A stretch of DNA of 64,000 nucleotides from Rhineura floridana (lineage: Eukaryota; Chordata; Lepidosauria; Squamata; Rhineuridae), in NCBI RefSeq assembly GCF_030035675.1, contig NC_084480.1, forward strand, positions 128,910,738 through 128,974,737, in the 5' to 3' direction. A program made the position numbers and the translations under genes. The notes under the pieces are model-generated. The model did no database searches, had not been told where the DNA came from, and saw nothing but the letters and a program-made list of their open reading frames with translations. Of the stretch, positions 34,760-58,420 are shown in pieces (the first letter of the stretch is position 1; the number at the start of each line of letters is the position of its first letter).

Positions 34760-35377
34760 TTGCCGAAATGCAGATTTTTATATGTGAGACTCCAGAGAAG
34801 ATTCCTGACAAAGCCAAACATTACCATTCCACTCATTCAACCTTCTGTTCAGCATTTGCACATACAAATTGGAGACAAGGCTGCACTAACTAAGACGTTT
34901 ACACAGATGGATGTTACCTTTTCTGAGTTAACAGGGGACATAAACCCATTGCATCTGGATGAAGAATATGCAAATAATAATAATAATAGAATTTTATTTA
35001 GCAGACGCCCATCTGTCCGACTGAACGGACACTCTGGGCGACGTACAATATAAAATACAATATAAAATACAATCTGCTCAAGAGATCAAGATTTGGGAAA
35101 ACAGTTGTACACGGTGTTCTGATCAACGGACTTATTTCTGCTGTTTTGGGTACTAAAATGCCAGGGCATGGCTGTGTTTTTCTTTCTCAGGAAATTAGTT
35201 TTCCATCCCCATTATTTATGTGTTGGAGAAGAGGTCTTAGCTGCAGCAGAAGTGAAGAAACTGAAGAGATGTCTTGCTTATATTTCAGTGTCATGTACTG
35301 TTGTAGAAAGCGGTAAAACTGTTATGAAAGGCACTGTTAAAGTCATGTTGCCAGATGATCAGAAGTCTCAAATCTGA
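34760..35377 (+). pseudogene. HTD2: Broken HTD2 (mitochondrial 3-hydroxyacyl-thioester dehydratase) in the RPP14 last exon
   Basis: HTD2 normally dehydrates 3-hydroxyacyl-ACP in mitochondrial fatty acid synthesis, which supplies lipoic acid precursor; in vertebrates it is encoded downstream of RPP14 on the same mRNA. Here the frame from about 34770 gives a basic leader ([15 protein letters not shown]) and the hydratase-2/MaoC hotdog motif [18 protein letters not shown] with the catalytic Asp and His. At about 34970-35083 an L2/SINE-type tail starting with AAT repeats is inserted and brings a stop. The reading resumes with [20 protein letters not shown] and [13 protein letters not shown], shifts frame near 35210, and ends [16 protein letters not shown] ... 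DDQKSQI. No in-frame ATG lies between the RPP14 stop and the conserved part. RPP14 upstream is intact, so only the second cistron is lost. Confidence 0.85.
34970..35083 (-). repeat. LINE/SINE 3' tail inserted in HTD2
   Basis: AATAATAATAATAG, then gtccgactgaacggacactc and tgggcgacgtacaatataaa. The wording matches the L2 tail at 24440-24520 (ctaggcgacgtacaacatta). About 115 bp, orientation minus; it begins right after the codons for DEEYA. Confidence 0.75.
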
Positions 35378-35379
35378 TC

Positions 35380-38241
35380 CCATGGTACAATATATTGTTG
35401 CAGAGTTCATGAATAGCATTCATGGCATACATTTAATTACTTTTCAGGACAAAGATCTATGCTAGGTGATAGAAATGTTCATTAGTACATGGAGTACATC
35501 TTGTACTGTGTATTTTATCTCACTATTGCATAACATTTGTGAAATACTAAATCACCTAGTTATTTATTTATTTATTATTTATTATTATTTTTACCCCGCC
35601 CTTTTTCCAAAACTGGAACTCACGGCGGCTTCCAGATAAAAGTTATGTAAGTTAATTGGGAACTTGGGAAAAGTTCATTTAATCCTAACCTTTTGGCATT
35701 GGGCTCTGATTTAAGAAAGCATCTTTTTATCAGGCCACAAGCCTCAAACAGAATGTTAGCCTCAAATAGAACTGTTGGTGAGATGGAACACAAGCCTCAA
35801 ATAGAAGTGAAAAGCAGAAGATAAAAAGTGCTTTTAAGTTTCTTATCCTTGGCTCTTATCCTGGCTAGGTCTTCTTCAATAAAAAGTATTAAACAGCAGT
35901 CACTCTGGGTTGGAGTAGTAGTCCCATTAGTTCTGCATTCTGACAACAGGCAGTTGCCAGCAGCAAGATGCCTCTGGGCGAGACTGATCTCATCAACCTA
36001 TCCCCTCATATTAATCATTCTAGTAAATGGAAGTCTGCTGTGGCCAGACCTATCCTATATGCGTTCATCAAGTCTTTTCTCCCTCAAATTGTTTTTGGAA
36101 GTGGCTGTATTAATGAGTGCAATAGATTTATTATGTATTGTGTGAAACTGTACTTTTCTGTATCTTTTGTGAATTCTCCAGTAATAAGAATACTTGTTGA
36201 TGAGAGTATGTATAATTTTTCCTATTCAATTTGCACACCTCTTGCTTTTTTTCAGTCTTTGTCTTTGCCTTATAAAGGTTTTTTTAAAAAACCTACCTTT
36301 GAACTCCCTGGGGTTTTGCACAGGATTTAAACTCTCAGTCTGTACATCTTTTTTTTAATTTGGTAGCAAAGACTGGTTCTTCGCAACTACATCAAATGAA
36401 GGGCCTTTTGGATGCCCCACAATAAACGCAGTGGCTAAGCTTATAGACAGTATTCAGCCAGCATATCTATCAATGCAAAATTACCGCTAGTGCTGTCCCC
36501 TGTGTGCTCCCTGCACCCTCCCCACATCTGATCCAGAGGGTTTGGGGTGTGGGACACTTAGAGATTTAGGAGGATGGGGGGGGGGAAGGTCCTGTTATGC
36601 TAGCAGTAATCCTTGCACTGACAGGACTCTGACGTAGTCCTGCATTGGACACAGCAAGGGGAAAGGAAACTCAGCATTAACTGGGCATGAAGCCTCTTGT
36701 AAGCAAACATGATAAAGCAATCTAGACAGGCTCATTCATAACACAGAGGTGCAAAACTTGCATAACCCATTTATGAAATAAAGTAGTTTCTTTTAGAGAA
36801 TAAGTGGGTGAAAATTGAAAAGATTACCTAGGTGCTTTATTTAAAAGATTTATAAACTGCTTAAGTGGAAGGCTCTGCAGTATACAAATAAAATTGTAAA
36901 CAAAACATTGCTAAAATATACAAAACAAGTAAAAAGAAATATGTAGAAAACCATCATTAAATCAGTAAAACTTCTAAAACAATTTTTTGTTCAAAAAAAG
37001 TTTTGTTTTTTTTACTAAGGTTATATGACTGGGTAGTTTTCAGCAGGTGTGTAAAATATACTGAGAACTTTGTTAAGGGCTTGACGTAGTACAAAGCAGG
37101 CTTAATGTTTCCATTTAAAAAAAATGGAAACCTTTTCACTAGGTTTAAGATTATTCTCTGGACACATGCTCCTAGGTTCTCCATATCCTGGAACACTCTA
37201 TTTTTCTCCTGCACAGTCATCTTGCCAAAATCAAGTGTGTGTACAAGAGAGAGAGCTTAAGTTACCAGTTACATCTCTTCATTTGTCTAATCCCCTCCCT
37301 GCATGTTGGTAAAGAGCTCCAACATCCATGCCTCCTGTTCCCTGGACCCACAAGAGTTGGGCCAAGACATGAATTACATGCGCCAGAGCTGCTTGTTCAA
37401 TCCTGCCTGTTCACAGTTTCAATGATAATGCTTGATAATTCCAGGAAGGATAGAATTTCTAAATTACACCATCCTGTAGTACTGTAATCAGTCCCTCCAA
37501 AATATTTATGCATGCTTAAAGTTGATTCAATATCTATTAACTAAACGGGATGAATTGAGGGAAGAGTTAGGCCTTGTTTCCAGCCCATATTAAGTATGGT
37601 AAACTAGTTTTTCTAACTCCCAAAATGGAATTTTGATGTTTTTAAACTGGCAGGTAGCAATATTAAGCTGGCCATTATTACATCACGTTCATTAAATGCT
37701 CTGCCATTATTTTCAACGTTTAAAATAATGTGTACTGTTACTAAGATGCATCTAATGCTTTGGGCTTTACTTATAAAGCTGGGTTATCCTGTAAAATCTT
37801 GCACAGAATCTTCTCCAGCGCAGCTGCAAGGAGGCTAGATAGAAGCTTTTGCTCCCATTTTTGCTAAACCACAGCTTGTTTGTTTGAACCAACAAGCAGT
37901 AGTTAATATTGTTTGTTTGAAACGAGACAACTTGAAACCATGTTTAAACAAAAATGGAAAGAAAAGCTTCCGAACACCTCTTTGCGATCATGCTGGAAGG
38001 GAAGAAGTCTGCCACCCATGTATAGCTCCTTTCCTCTAGTGGTGTGTTCTTTGAAGGGAAGATTGAGAGTGCCTGACTTAGGGAGGGAGAGAAGCTAGCC
38101 ATGTATGTAATAAAAATCTAATGCTAGCTTTTAAAGAATATTATTATGAAAATTAAGTGTAATTATGGTGTATGTACATCGTATTTTGTGCCTGTATCAA
38201 AAGACAATAGGAAACACTTTTAAAACTTGCATCTTTTTAAG
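35380..38241 (+). other. RPP14/HTD2 3'UTR and intergenic stretch to SGPL1
   Basis: A polyadenylation signal AATAAA lies at about 35878 and another at about 36420, either of which could end the RPP14 transcript. An L2/SINE-type tail with (TATT)n lies at about 35560-35640. I found no exon of SGPL1 or of any other gene here. Some short open frames carry no recognisable domain. Confidence 0.45.
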
Positions 38242-41200
38242 GTTGCGGAAAATTGACAACATCTTCATCTTAGGAAAACCGGAGGTATCTGCCTTGGCTT
38301 TTGGGTCTGACAAATTTGATGTATATCGATTGTCAAACTTGTTAATATCTAGAGGATGGAATCTTCATGTTCTGCAGTTCCCTCGAAGGTGAGTTCACTG
38401 TGAGTTCTGGGTTCTTTTGATGATCAGCTTCTAGGAGGTAGGAGAATGAGCAGTGGTCAAGGAATGCCTTTCCTATGCTTACCTTGCTATAGTTTTTTAT
38501 AACAGGAATGTAGAACCTGTGATCCTCCAGACATTGTTGGACTACAACCTCCATCATCCCTGACCATTAGCCATGCTCTGGGAATGATTTGAGTTGGAGT
38601 TCAACATCAGATTTTCTATCCCTACTTTACAACTTGGCAGCCTTCAGGTTTACACAGTAAGAGAGGGAGGGCTCATCCACATGGTGATTTAGTGTGTGTT
38701 TGGTGCTACTTGCATTCCCTTTTAATTTGCATGGTTCACATGACGTTGCAGGCAAGCAGAAGCTGTCACGCAGTTTTCCCCTTTAAATCCGTATTAACAC
38801 AATCTGCTGATAATGCAAAAAGGGAAGAAAAAACAGTCTCAGCTGAGCTGTGATCCTCCGTGTAGGCGCTTTGCTTCAATGTTTTTTAGTGGGCAGGTGA
38901 ATCATCACTTTGATCTGTTCCCCTTTCTCTGCCCACTGTAACTCTACCATTAATTCCATTTTGTTTCTGGCGGCTTAACCAGCAACTTCCAACTGACTGC
39001 TCTATCCTCCCCATAGGAGTTTGCTGCATCCCTTTCTTTCCCCACTTTCTCCCCCAGTAAGACTTCCTTCCTTCACTCCTTTTAAGCAGCAATGGGCTCC
39101 GTTTCCAGAGTATCTAATCCCCCTTTCTCCCCTAGCCTTTTCCTTGGGATGCTTTCATTGGGAGAAGGGGGGGGTCTAGTCAGTGTCATTGTTTCTTGGC
39201 AATTACATGCTGAGGGGCTCTCCCTGCTTCAGCCTTGAAGACCGAACAACCAGAGGGAGTAAACGTGTAAAATTAGAGGGTAGGACCACAAAGAAACAGC
39301 AACATCCTTCCCAGAGGATCCTACTTGTGTGAATGAAAAATAGCGGATTGGAAGCTACCATTGAGCAAGAAGTGTGGACCTTGAAAATCTATTACGATGG
39401 TAAAAGCAGCATCTTTAGTAGGAAGTTAGGCTTCTGTGTGGATAAGCCCGGAGTGTCAGTCATGAAAAGCATTCAGAAGATGTGTACCAATTCTCTAGAT
39501 CAGGAACAGCCAGCTGGAACCAGTCCCCAAGCAACTTTTAATTGGTCTCCAGCAACCCCATCAAATATGAATGAAGATGAGACTTTACGGTTTATCCATG
39601 TAATTAAAAGAGATTTATCTGAAAGAGAGAAAATGTACTCATCCTTTCTCTCTCTTGGGGATTTAGTAAGTATTACCATGATGGATCCTTTGGGAAGGAA
39701 TGTACATTACTCATTTAAATCTGTTTATGCTGCCATCTGAAGGACATCACGGAAAGGCTGAGAACTGTTGCCAACCCCCCTTCTGTAGGCATCTTTTTGA
39801 GTAGCCCACAGTCCTTCATATGTCAGTGACCTCATGTGACCCAAGCATGTGCAGGCCATTTTATATCTTATAGCTACCAACTTTATTATACCTCCTGACT
39901 TAGCTGTGAGGGGGTCAGAGTGTATGGCACTATTGATTTCTGCTCTTGAACCACATCAAGAGATGTGGTACAGAAGTTGGTGATCCTTGTTCTAGACCAC
40001 ACTGCTTCTCTCTGGCTGTCAGGACAGACTTTAGGAAATCTCTCCCAGCTGTATCACATGGGAGAGTACAAAAGAAGTCTGCTTAGGAATAAAGAAAAAG
40101 CCATTACAAGGAAGACAAGTTCTCCTAGAATCAATATGACTTAATTCAACATGATTCAGTGACTGTTTTACAGTCAGAAAAAGCAGTGTTTTAAGACTAT
40201 TCCTGATGCATGAGCATTAATTGGGGTTGCAGATATTTATGATCATTTATTTTGTAACTGATGTTCAAAAATGCAACTTAGGAACAGGGTTCTGAACTTC
40301 TGCAGAAGACTATTTGAGGAGCTTTCAGTAAGAGGTTGTGGTGTATGTATTAGTCTGTAGGTAATTAGTATGGGTGCCTACTGGGAGGAAGGATGGGATA
40401 TAAATATAATAACAATTAACAACTTTGCTTCTATTAATGCTGTGGGCAAGAAATATTTTCCAAGTGTTGCGGTACAGCATGGTCTGGGCACTAAAAAAAA
40501 GCAGAACCACAAAACTGTGCTAGAGGGACAAGAAAGCATTGTTGTGGCCCCCATGTAATGGCAACCTCTGCCCAAGCCAATGGAACAAGAATGAAGGTTG
40601 CCGTGTAAGGCCTCTGACAAGAGAGGGTGACACATCACAGAAAGTTGTTTGATGGATTTTATGCTGCCTCTTGTAGGTATTAACAAAATTCCTTGTGGAG
40701 TACAGTATTGGCTTTTAGATCGTTGAGACTTGTTGCTAGAAACAATAAAGTGAAATGTTGGATACATGCTTGCCCAAAGTCTGAAATTCTGATTCTTACA
40801 GAAAAAGTGTCATACAGATGCCTTCTATATTTCAATAGCAGAGTGAGGAAAAAGTGTGGGTGTTCTATGGATGATGGTAGGTGGGAAATCTCATAATGAG
40901 TAAATTGTTTCTTGGAGTGGCTTTTGATGAACTGTCAGGGACAGGAAGCCCAGACAAGCAGGGCTTCCTGTTGCATCAACAGTCAGCACCAGTCTGTCTT
41001 TGCAACCAACCCAGTGGGCATTCTCCATATGCAAGCTTGAGGTGTGCACAAAAATGATACTCTTCAGATTTTCCAGCAATTTTCTAGAACTAAAGGAAAC
41101 TATGTATAAATGCCCTTGAAACAGAAAAGGTACTATCGGGAACAAAACTAATGTTTTATCTCCCTCCTCCTCTTTCCTAGTATTCATTTTTGCATAACAC

Positions 41201-41542
41201 AATTGCAAACAAAGCCTGGGGTGGCAGAACTACTAGTGAAGGATATCAAGGAGTGTGTCCATGAGAACATGAAGCTCCCCAAAGGAAAAACCACTGGCCT
41301 GGTAAGGTGACCCTTGAGTTCCAAGCGGGTACTTTGGATTGATTTTCAAGTGGAATGTCCTTTGTAGCAAAGCATGTTCACATTTACTGATCTCTGTTTT
41401 TGTCTGACTTTTATAGGGTGCTATCTGTGGCATGGCACAAATGATTCGTGATAGGAATATAGTTTCAGAGATTGCTGGTGGTTACTTGGACTGCCTGTAC
41501 ACCACAGACATGCCTCACTCAGCTGAAGCACACACAAATTGA
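38242..41542 (+). CDS. SGPL1: SGPL1 (sphingosine-1-phosphate lyase 1), last three coding exons only
   Basis: SGPL1 is a PLP-dependent ER-membrane enzyme that cleaves sphingosine-1-phosphate to hexadecenal and phosphoethanolamine. Exons: 38242-38388 (LRKIDNIFILGKPEVSALAF, DVYRLSNLLISRGWNLHVLQ), 41181-41301 (SIHFCITQLQTKPGVAELLV, ending LPKGKTTGL) and 41417-41542 (GAICGMAQMIRDRNIVSEIA ... TDMPHSAEAHTN, stop). Borders are AG/GT and phases join. This matches roughly the last 130 residues of the vertebrate protein (about 568 aa). The PLP-lysine exon and everything upstream are absent: RPP14/HTD2 lies directly upstream. The tail-to-tail neighbour PCBD1 is the same as in human 10q22, so these exons are the native 3' end. 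Either SGPL1 is broken here by a rearrangement, or its 5' part lies elsewhere, or this is a partial duplicate. Confidence 0.9.
38515..38620. repeat. Palindromic MITE-like repeat
   Basis: Contains cattgttggactacaacctc, catccctgaccattagccat and gttggagttcaacatc. This inverted pattern recurs at 13003, 50722, 53505, 53815, 54955 and 55195. Confidence 0.65.
39333..39740 (+). other. 135-codon open frame in an SGPL1 intron, unrecognised
   Basis: It starts with ATG and reads MKNSGLEATIEQEVWTLKIY, later DETLRFIHVIKRDLSEREKM and YSSFLSLGDLVSITMMD. No family was recognised. It is longer than most random frames in this AT-rich DNA, and its composition looks protein-like. It may be an exon remnant of a transposon ORF or simply chance. 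Confidence 0.25.
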
Positions 41543-42470
41543 TCTCCAGCCCAACATTGGCTTTGTAGTAATTTGTGCCTTTCATCTGCTGGATGGTATT
41601 CTGAAGAATTGTAGGGAAAGAGGATATCATTTGGATGTTGGTCCTCATGCAGGTTCACATAGCAGTTTGATACCTGTTTTTAATCACGTCTCTCTCTTTT
41701 TATAAGCATTAGCTCTGTTCCCCATTTTGTTTATGTGTATGCATCTGTGAGTTTTCATAGCTAGTGAGTTTTTCTTAATACTAACGCTCTGTATTTCTTC
41801 ACACTTGCTCCCTGCTGCTACTAGTACTCAACGGAATGGCCATATTTGTGGCCACTGTTGGTCCATTCCACCATGCCTTGTACTCAGGTATTCAAAATCT
41901 GTCCATCCTTTCTCCTGCTTGGCTTTTTGTTCGTGCTGAATAGTGAGCCACTGGGAAAAGTTTAGATATTACTACCCCTCCCCAAACTTTGGATAAGAAT
42001 TGGAGGGGAAGGACATAGGAGAAATTTGTGTTTTTCAGATCACTGTAGGGGAATTTGCGCTACATCCCAAGCTGAAAGGTTAGGAGGAAGGTGATGTAAG
42101 GTACTTAATTCTGTTCATTCCCGATGTCCACCATGGTGCAATCTTGCTGCTTTTCTCTTTCCGTGGAATGTTTTTACAGTACCACTCACAGCCCTATTGA
42201 GTCATGCATATCTGTGGAAGGGCTTTAAGGGCAAAATGGTTATTATGGAGTGAAGGCTTTGCTCTGGCTTCAGATACTCCACTCTCGGCATGGTTAGAAA
42301 GCTCTTTGTAATTCCTAGGGGCCAAGCTCAGATTTTGAGAAGTCCAGAGATACCTAAAGTTATCTTTTATGGATCTGTAATTTGTTGAGAACTTTTAAGA
42401 TGTGGAGCACTAATGCTATCTTTTTAAATTGTAATAGTGCAGAATGATCTTACAGTAGTGGATGCCACCT
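41543..42470 (+). other. SGPL1: Probable SGPL1 3'UTR
   Basis: Sequence follows the SGPL1 stop codon without recognised repeats. The vertebrate SGPL1 3'UTR is long, so part or all of 41543 to about 45200 may belong to it. The Harbinger-type element at 42478-43778 interrupts it. Confidence 0.4.
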
Positions 42471-42477
42471 ACTTTGT

Positions 42478-43778
42478 GGGCTCATCCAGACGACTGCAAA
42501 ATGTGTGACATGCCCGCTATGTGTGTTCATTATTTTTCGGTTGTCCAAATGACGTCTTGCGCTGTTACGCATTTTCGTGGGTTAAATCCGCTCCTTGCAA
42601 TACCAGCAAAAATGCGATTTGCTGTTTAAAATCGGGAATCATCTGCTGTGCCTTCAGGAGTTAGGATGCAATACTACGGACTTTACAGCTGATGGGCGGT
42701 TCTTGGGCTTTTCCCCTTGCCCCTTCTCCTCATTCCAGCCAATCACGTATCTGCACTTTTGCACATGTGCGAGAATAAGCCCAGGAAAATTGAACCAATC
42801 ATCGCAATGGTGGGGTGTTGGGGGGAGGGGTCTGCAACTACTGCGCAGATGCATTTTATTTTTTGCCAGCCTGCAAACTGGGCGGCCGCTCTGGGTGAGA
42901 TCTGCAATGCACAGCAAGCAAGAAAGGGGTGGTGGTCGGTTTCAGCCTGCCTCTGGAAAGGTTTGTCAATTTCATTGTACTTGCTGGGGTTTTTGCTTCA
43001 AATCAGAAAAGCATACATTCCTTTAAGTGTAATATGGCAAATACAAACTTAGAAGAGGGCTTCTGGTCGGTTTCAAGCCTGCTCCGGAAAGCTTTGTCAA
43101 TTTCATTCTCCCTGGGAAGGAAAGGGAGAAGGGGGGGTGACACGTTTCTTGTTTTTTTGGAGAAATAAGTACAATTGCCAGCGTGTGTATCTCCTTAAAT
43201 ATCAATAAAGGCAGAAAAGCATACATTCGTTTAAGTGTAATATCATAAATACAAACTTAGAAAAGGGCTTCTGGTCGGTTTCAAGCCTGCTCAGAAAGCT
43301 TTGTCAATTTCATTCTCAGTGGGAAGGAAAGGGAGAAGGAAGGGGGGTGACACGCTTCTTGCTTTTTTGGAGAAGTGCAATTGCCAGCATGTGTATCTCC
43401 TTAAATATCAATAAAGGCAGAAAAGCATACATTCATTTAAGCATAATATCGCAAATACAAACAAGGCAGGCGTGAAACCGACCAGCAGCCTTGCCTTCCC
43501 AGGCGAGAACTCCTTTACAGGCTTATTGTGCTTCGTTGCAAAGGGGGAGAGGAGCATATGTAATTTGTTTGCTGACCAATTGGTTGATAGGGGGAGGTTT
43601 TAGAGGCGGAGCTTGGAAAAAGCGAAAAGAATGTAGGGGGTCTTACCGCTGCGGGTGCGGGTGCAAAAAAGCGTTTTTTTTAATTGGGAAAGAGCGAACT
43701 AAAAGGCAAAGTGAGGACTATCAGATGACAAACCGAATATGGAAACCGTGGATTATCCCGCTCCGTTTGGATAAGCCC
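42478..43778. mobile_element. Non-autonomous Harbinger-type DNA transposon, 1.3 kb
   Basis: Imperfect inverted termini: GGGCTCATCCAGACG at 42478 and CGTTTGGATAAGCCC ending at 43778. A 3-bp duplication TGT flanks them (42475-42477, 43779-43781), as in PIF/Harbinger. No transposase is encoded. It carries three internal tandem units (42928-43461). A related start (gggctcatccacatgg) is seen at 38679. Confidence 0.7.
42928..43461 (+). repeat. Tandem units (about 205-209 bp) inside the Harbinger-type element
   Basis: Units at about 43048-43256 and 43257-43461 are near-copies: ggcttctggtcggtttcaag, caatttcattctc, gggaaggaaagggagaag, ctccttaaatatcaataaag, gcagaaaagcatacattc. A shorter first unit at 42928-43047 lacks the middle. 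Confidence 0.85.
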
Positions 43779-43779
43779 T

Positions 43780-45720
43780 GTTTGTGCAGTGTTGACTGTA
43801 AGGCACGTTTTTAAAAAGCGTATTCACAGGTTTGTGGTAAAGCTGATAACATTCTCCCTGGGAAGCCCAGGAAGGGGGCAGAAGACTGTCAGCCAACAGA
43901 GGACCAACTCCTTTATGGTACTGCACTGAAAGCAACAAGTAGCAAATTAGCCACAGGTATAACACTCCACTCTCAATGTGTATTATACTGTCTATATCCT
44001 ATTTATAGATAGAACAGGATTTCATAACTGTGATATGGCAAAGTATTGGCTAGGAGGAGTGGTCTTACTTGCATTCTGATGCTACTGCATGGTTTGGTTT
44101 GCTTTTAGAAAGCAGCTATAATTCCTGTGTGAAGCTGAGTCAAAGGGGGTATCATTAACTTCTCTTCCAAAGCTTGAAGAAGTGAAGGTGGAAACAGTTT
44201 TCAGTCAGGTCTTGAGCAATTTTGATATAGCACTAAGTACTGCACTGAGCCTTTCACATAAAAGGATTTATTACCTCCTACTTAGTATCAGTGCTTCCTT
44301 TGAAGGAAGTACAAGGTGTATTACAGAGCTATAGATTTGTGAAATGCATTGTTTTCAGCCATTATGACAGAATCTTTTGTGGCTTGATGTGTTCAGCTGG
44401 ACATGCTCACTTTTCACCATTGTGAATTCTGGGAATAATGGTTTAACCTTCAATAGCCATCTTTCTATTTTAATTTTAAATGTAGCAAGTCCAAAGTAAC
44501 TTGGATGCTTTGCATACAACTTGAACTTGTATGAAACTGATAATAACTTACTACTGTGTCTTTAACAGGTTGATAGGTGCAGTTTCCATAACCTTGCGTT
44601 ATTTAAGAAAGAAACATTTGACGTCACATCCTTGTGCATAATTCACCAGAAATGTGTTCAAGTAGTTTTGATTATGTTTTAGAGTGGAATGAACCTCTTG
44701 TCAGTTTCTGCAAGAACTGAGTTGGGTTTTGTAATTAACTCAGGAAGTCAACACTTGTTTGCATTAACACTTTTTAAAAAAAAATTATGTAGGATACTGC
44801 ATGGGTACTACTTATTTCGAATGCATAATCCATGTTTATTATCATACATCATGTATACAATTTCAGCTTTAAGATAATTTTTTCTAGGGCAGAAAAACGT
44901 GTATGTTTTTTACATTGTTGGGATAACTTTTCTATAGTAGTTTAATTTTATTAAGCGTAAACTGCACTCACCAGAAATATTTGCAAATTAAGAGCTGAAA
45001 GAGTAAGTACTGCTCCCGAAATATTGTATGGTCTCCTACAGATTGTCAAGTGTTATTACAAATGAAAGTCTGCTGCCTCGCTTGTTTTTAATTTTGTTTC
45101 AAAAAAGTATAAAATGTAAAGCAGTTGATTCCATTTTCATTGTTAGATAATTGAGACAAATGCAATAATAGACTTAGAGGTTAGTATATACTAAATATGT
45201 GATCCTATGGTTCTAGGGGCCATAACATATATCGGATCTACACTTTTGACATCAGAGCTCTGACCTCTGCAAGGGAGATCCAGTGCTGGAGCCTCCCTCC
45301 CCACTGTTCTGGACCATTTGACTTTGAAGCTGACGCTGTAGGACCAAAAATAGGATGTTGCAGGAAATGGCTTAGATCAGAAGGATCCAAAGTCCTCCTC
45401 AACCCCTGACCCACACCCAATCTAGGGAGATATTTAGCTTGTTGAAATAAATGTAAAGATGAAAAAAGGACACAGGAATGTAAAGTGATCCTTTGCCATT
45501 CTTCCACTCAGCGGGGTGTTGGATAAGGTGGCAGGACTGCCTTAAGATTCCCACACATCTCTTAGAATTGCACTGCAAGTTCCTTTCTCTGGTTTTTCTT
45601 TAAAAGCATGCAGTTCTTTATAGTGCAATGTTAAAGATAATGTGTGGTTTGAATTGAGTCCATCAGCAGTATTTGAGTATGCACTTCAATAGAAATAAGA
45701 CTCAAGTAAGAATACCAATG
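43780..45720. other. Between SGPL1 and PCBD1
   Basis: Mostly unique sequence, possibly more SGPL1 3'UTR. No repeats were recognised with confidence and no coding signal. Confidence 0.4.
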
Positions 45721-45725
45721 AGAAG

Positions 45726-45731
45726 TTTATT
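45726..45731 (-). terminator. PCBD1: PCBD1 polyadenylation signal
   Basis: AATAAA on the minus strand, about 360 bases after the PCBD1 stop codon. This gives a 3'UTR of ordinary length for the gene. Confidence 0.65.
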
Positions 45732-46089
45732 GTAAACTGCTTTCACCTAAGCCACAAGCCAGGTTTGCTATAATTAACTGTATCACAGGTAATCTTTTAC
45801 TGTGCTGGTACTGTATAATACTGCCTGAACAAAGACTACAGAGTAACAACACTGGATTCTGAGATACTATTAAGTTGCCACAACACAGCTTTGGACAAAA
45901 GAAAAGAATGCAATAACTTGAATAAAAAGTGGCAGAGTATCGGTTCCCATACTTGTGTGGCTATCGTACAAGTAGATTAATATGAAGGCTACACAGGCTC
46001 TATCAGAAACTGGATGAACAGCTCACAATTTCTTCTGCCTGGGAACTGGCTTTGCTGACAGAAGGCTATACATGGCAGGGGGGCTGATT

Positions 46090-57704
<11,615 letters not shown>

Positions 57705-58154
57705 GCTTGCAGCGGGTTAACTAACAGGCAGGCTTGTGCAAGCAACAGGCGGACGCCGCTACCGCTGCTTGCGCGCCTCGTGACGTCATGATCCTTGGCG
57801 TAGGAGGGCGCGGCCACTGTCAGAAAGCTACCCACTAAACAGCGGTACTTTCCTTTAATGAGTAACCAATGCTGTGTAAGCAGAGGTGGGATCTCGCGAT
57901 GGGCATGCTTCTGAAGCAGCGGTTCTTTGTGTCCCCCCAACAGCCAAACACCCGCGCCCTACCTCGCCCTCCCCGCCTGGGCTTCCCCTTCTCCGCCAGC
58001 CTCCTTCCCGGCTGCGGGGACGAGTCTAGCTGCAACCTTTATTCGTAGATGGACCTCGCAATTGATTCCGCACAAGACGCCAGCAAACCGCTTTATTCTA
58101 CAATTGCAAAGAGGAATCCATTCACACATACACACACAAATGCACAATCGCAAT

Positions 58155-58420
58155 CACCAAAAAAGGGGAGGGAAGAGAGGGGGAGTAGAGTCAATAAAGA
58201 AGGGAGGGAGTCTCTCTCTGTAACACACACACAGGCACACACATGGAGGGGCAGAGGAAAAAAAGAGAAAGGGCACAAGGCTGTTCATCACCAACATGGC
58301 ACTAAAGTAATGCACAAAACAACAGAGGAGGGTGCAGAGGGGAAGGATGGAGGCAGAGGGGGGGAGAGAAGGGAGAAAGGGGGGGGGAGAGAGAGAAAAA
58401 GGAGCACTTCAGTGAAGAGA
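58155..58420 (+). repeat. Long polypurine tract
   Basis: About 260 bases dominated by G and A on the plus strand (for example gggagggaagagagggggag; ggggggggagagagagaaaa), broken by a (CA)n-like patch near 58222. Frames through it are low-complexity and not genes. Confidence 0.8.

Noticed and set aside
36361-36480. Possible SGPL1 upstream exon (KDWFFATTSNEGPFGCPTIN)
   Set aside because: Superficial resemblance to the DWQGGIYASPTIAG region only; no donor in phase and no further match.
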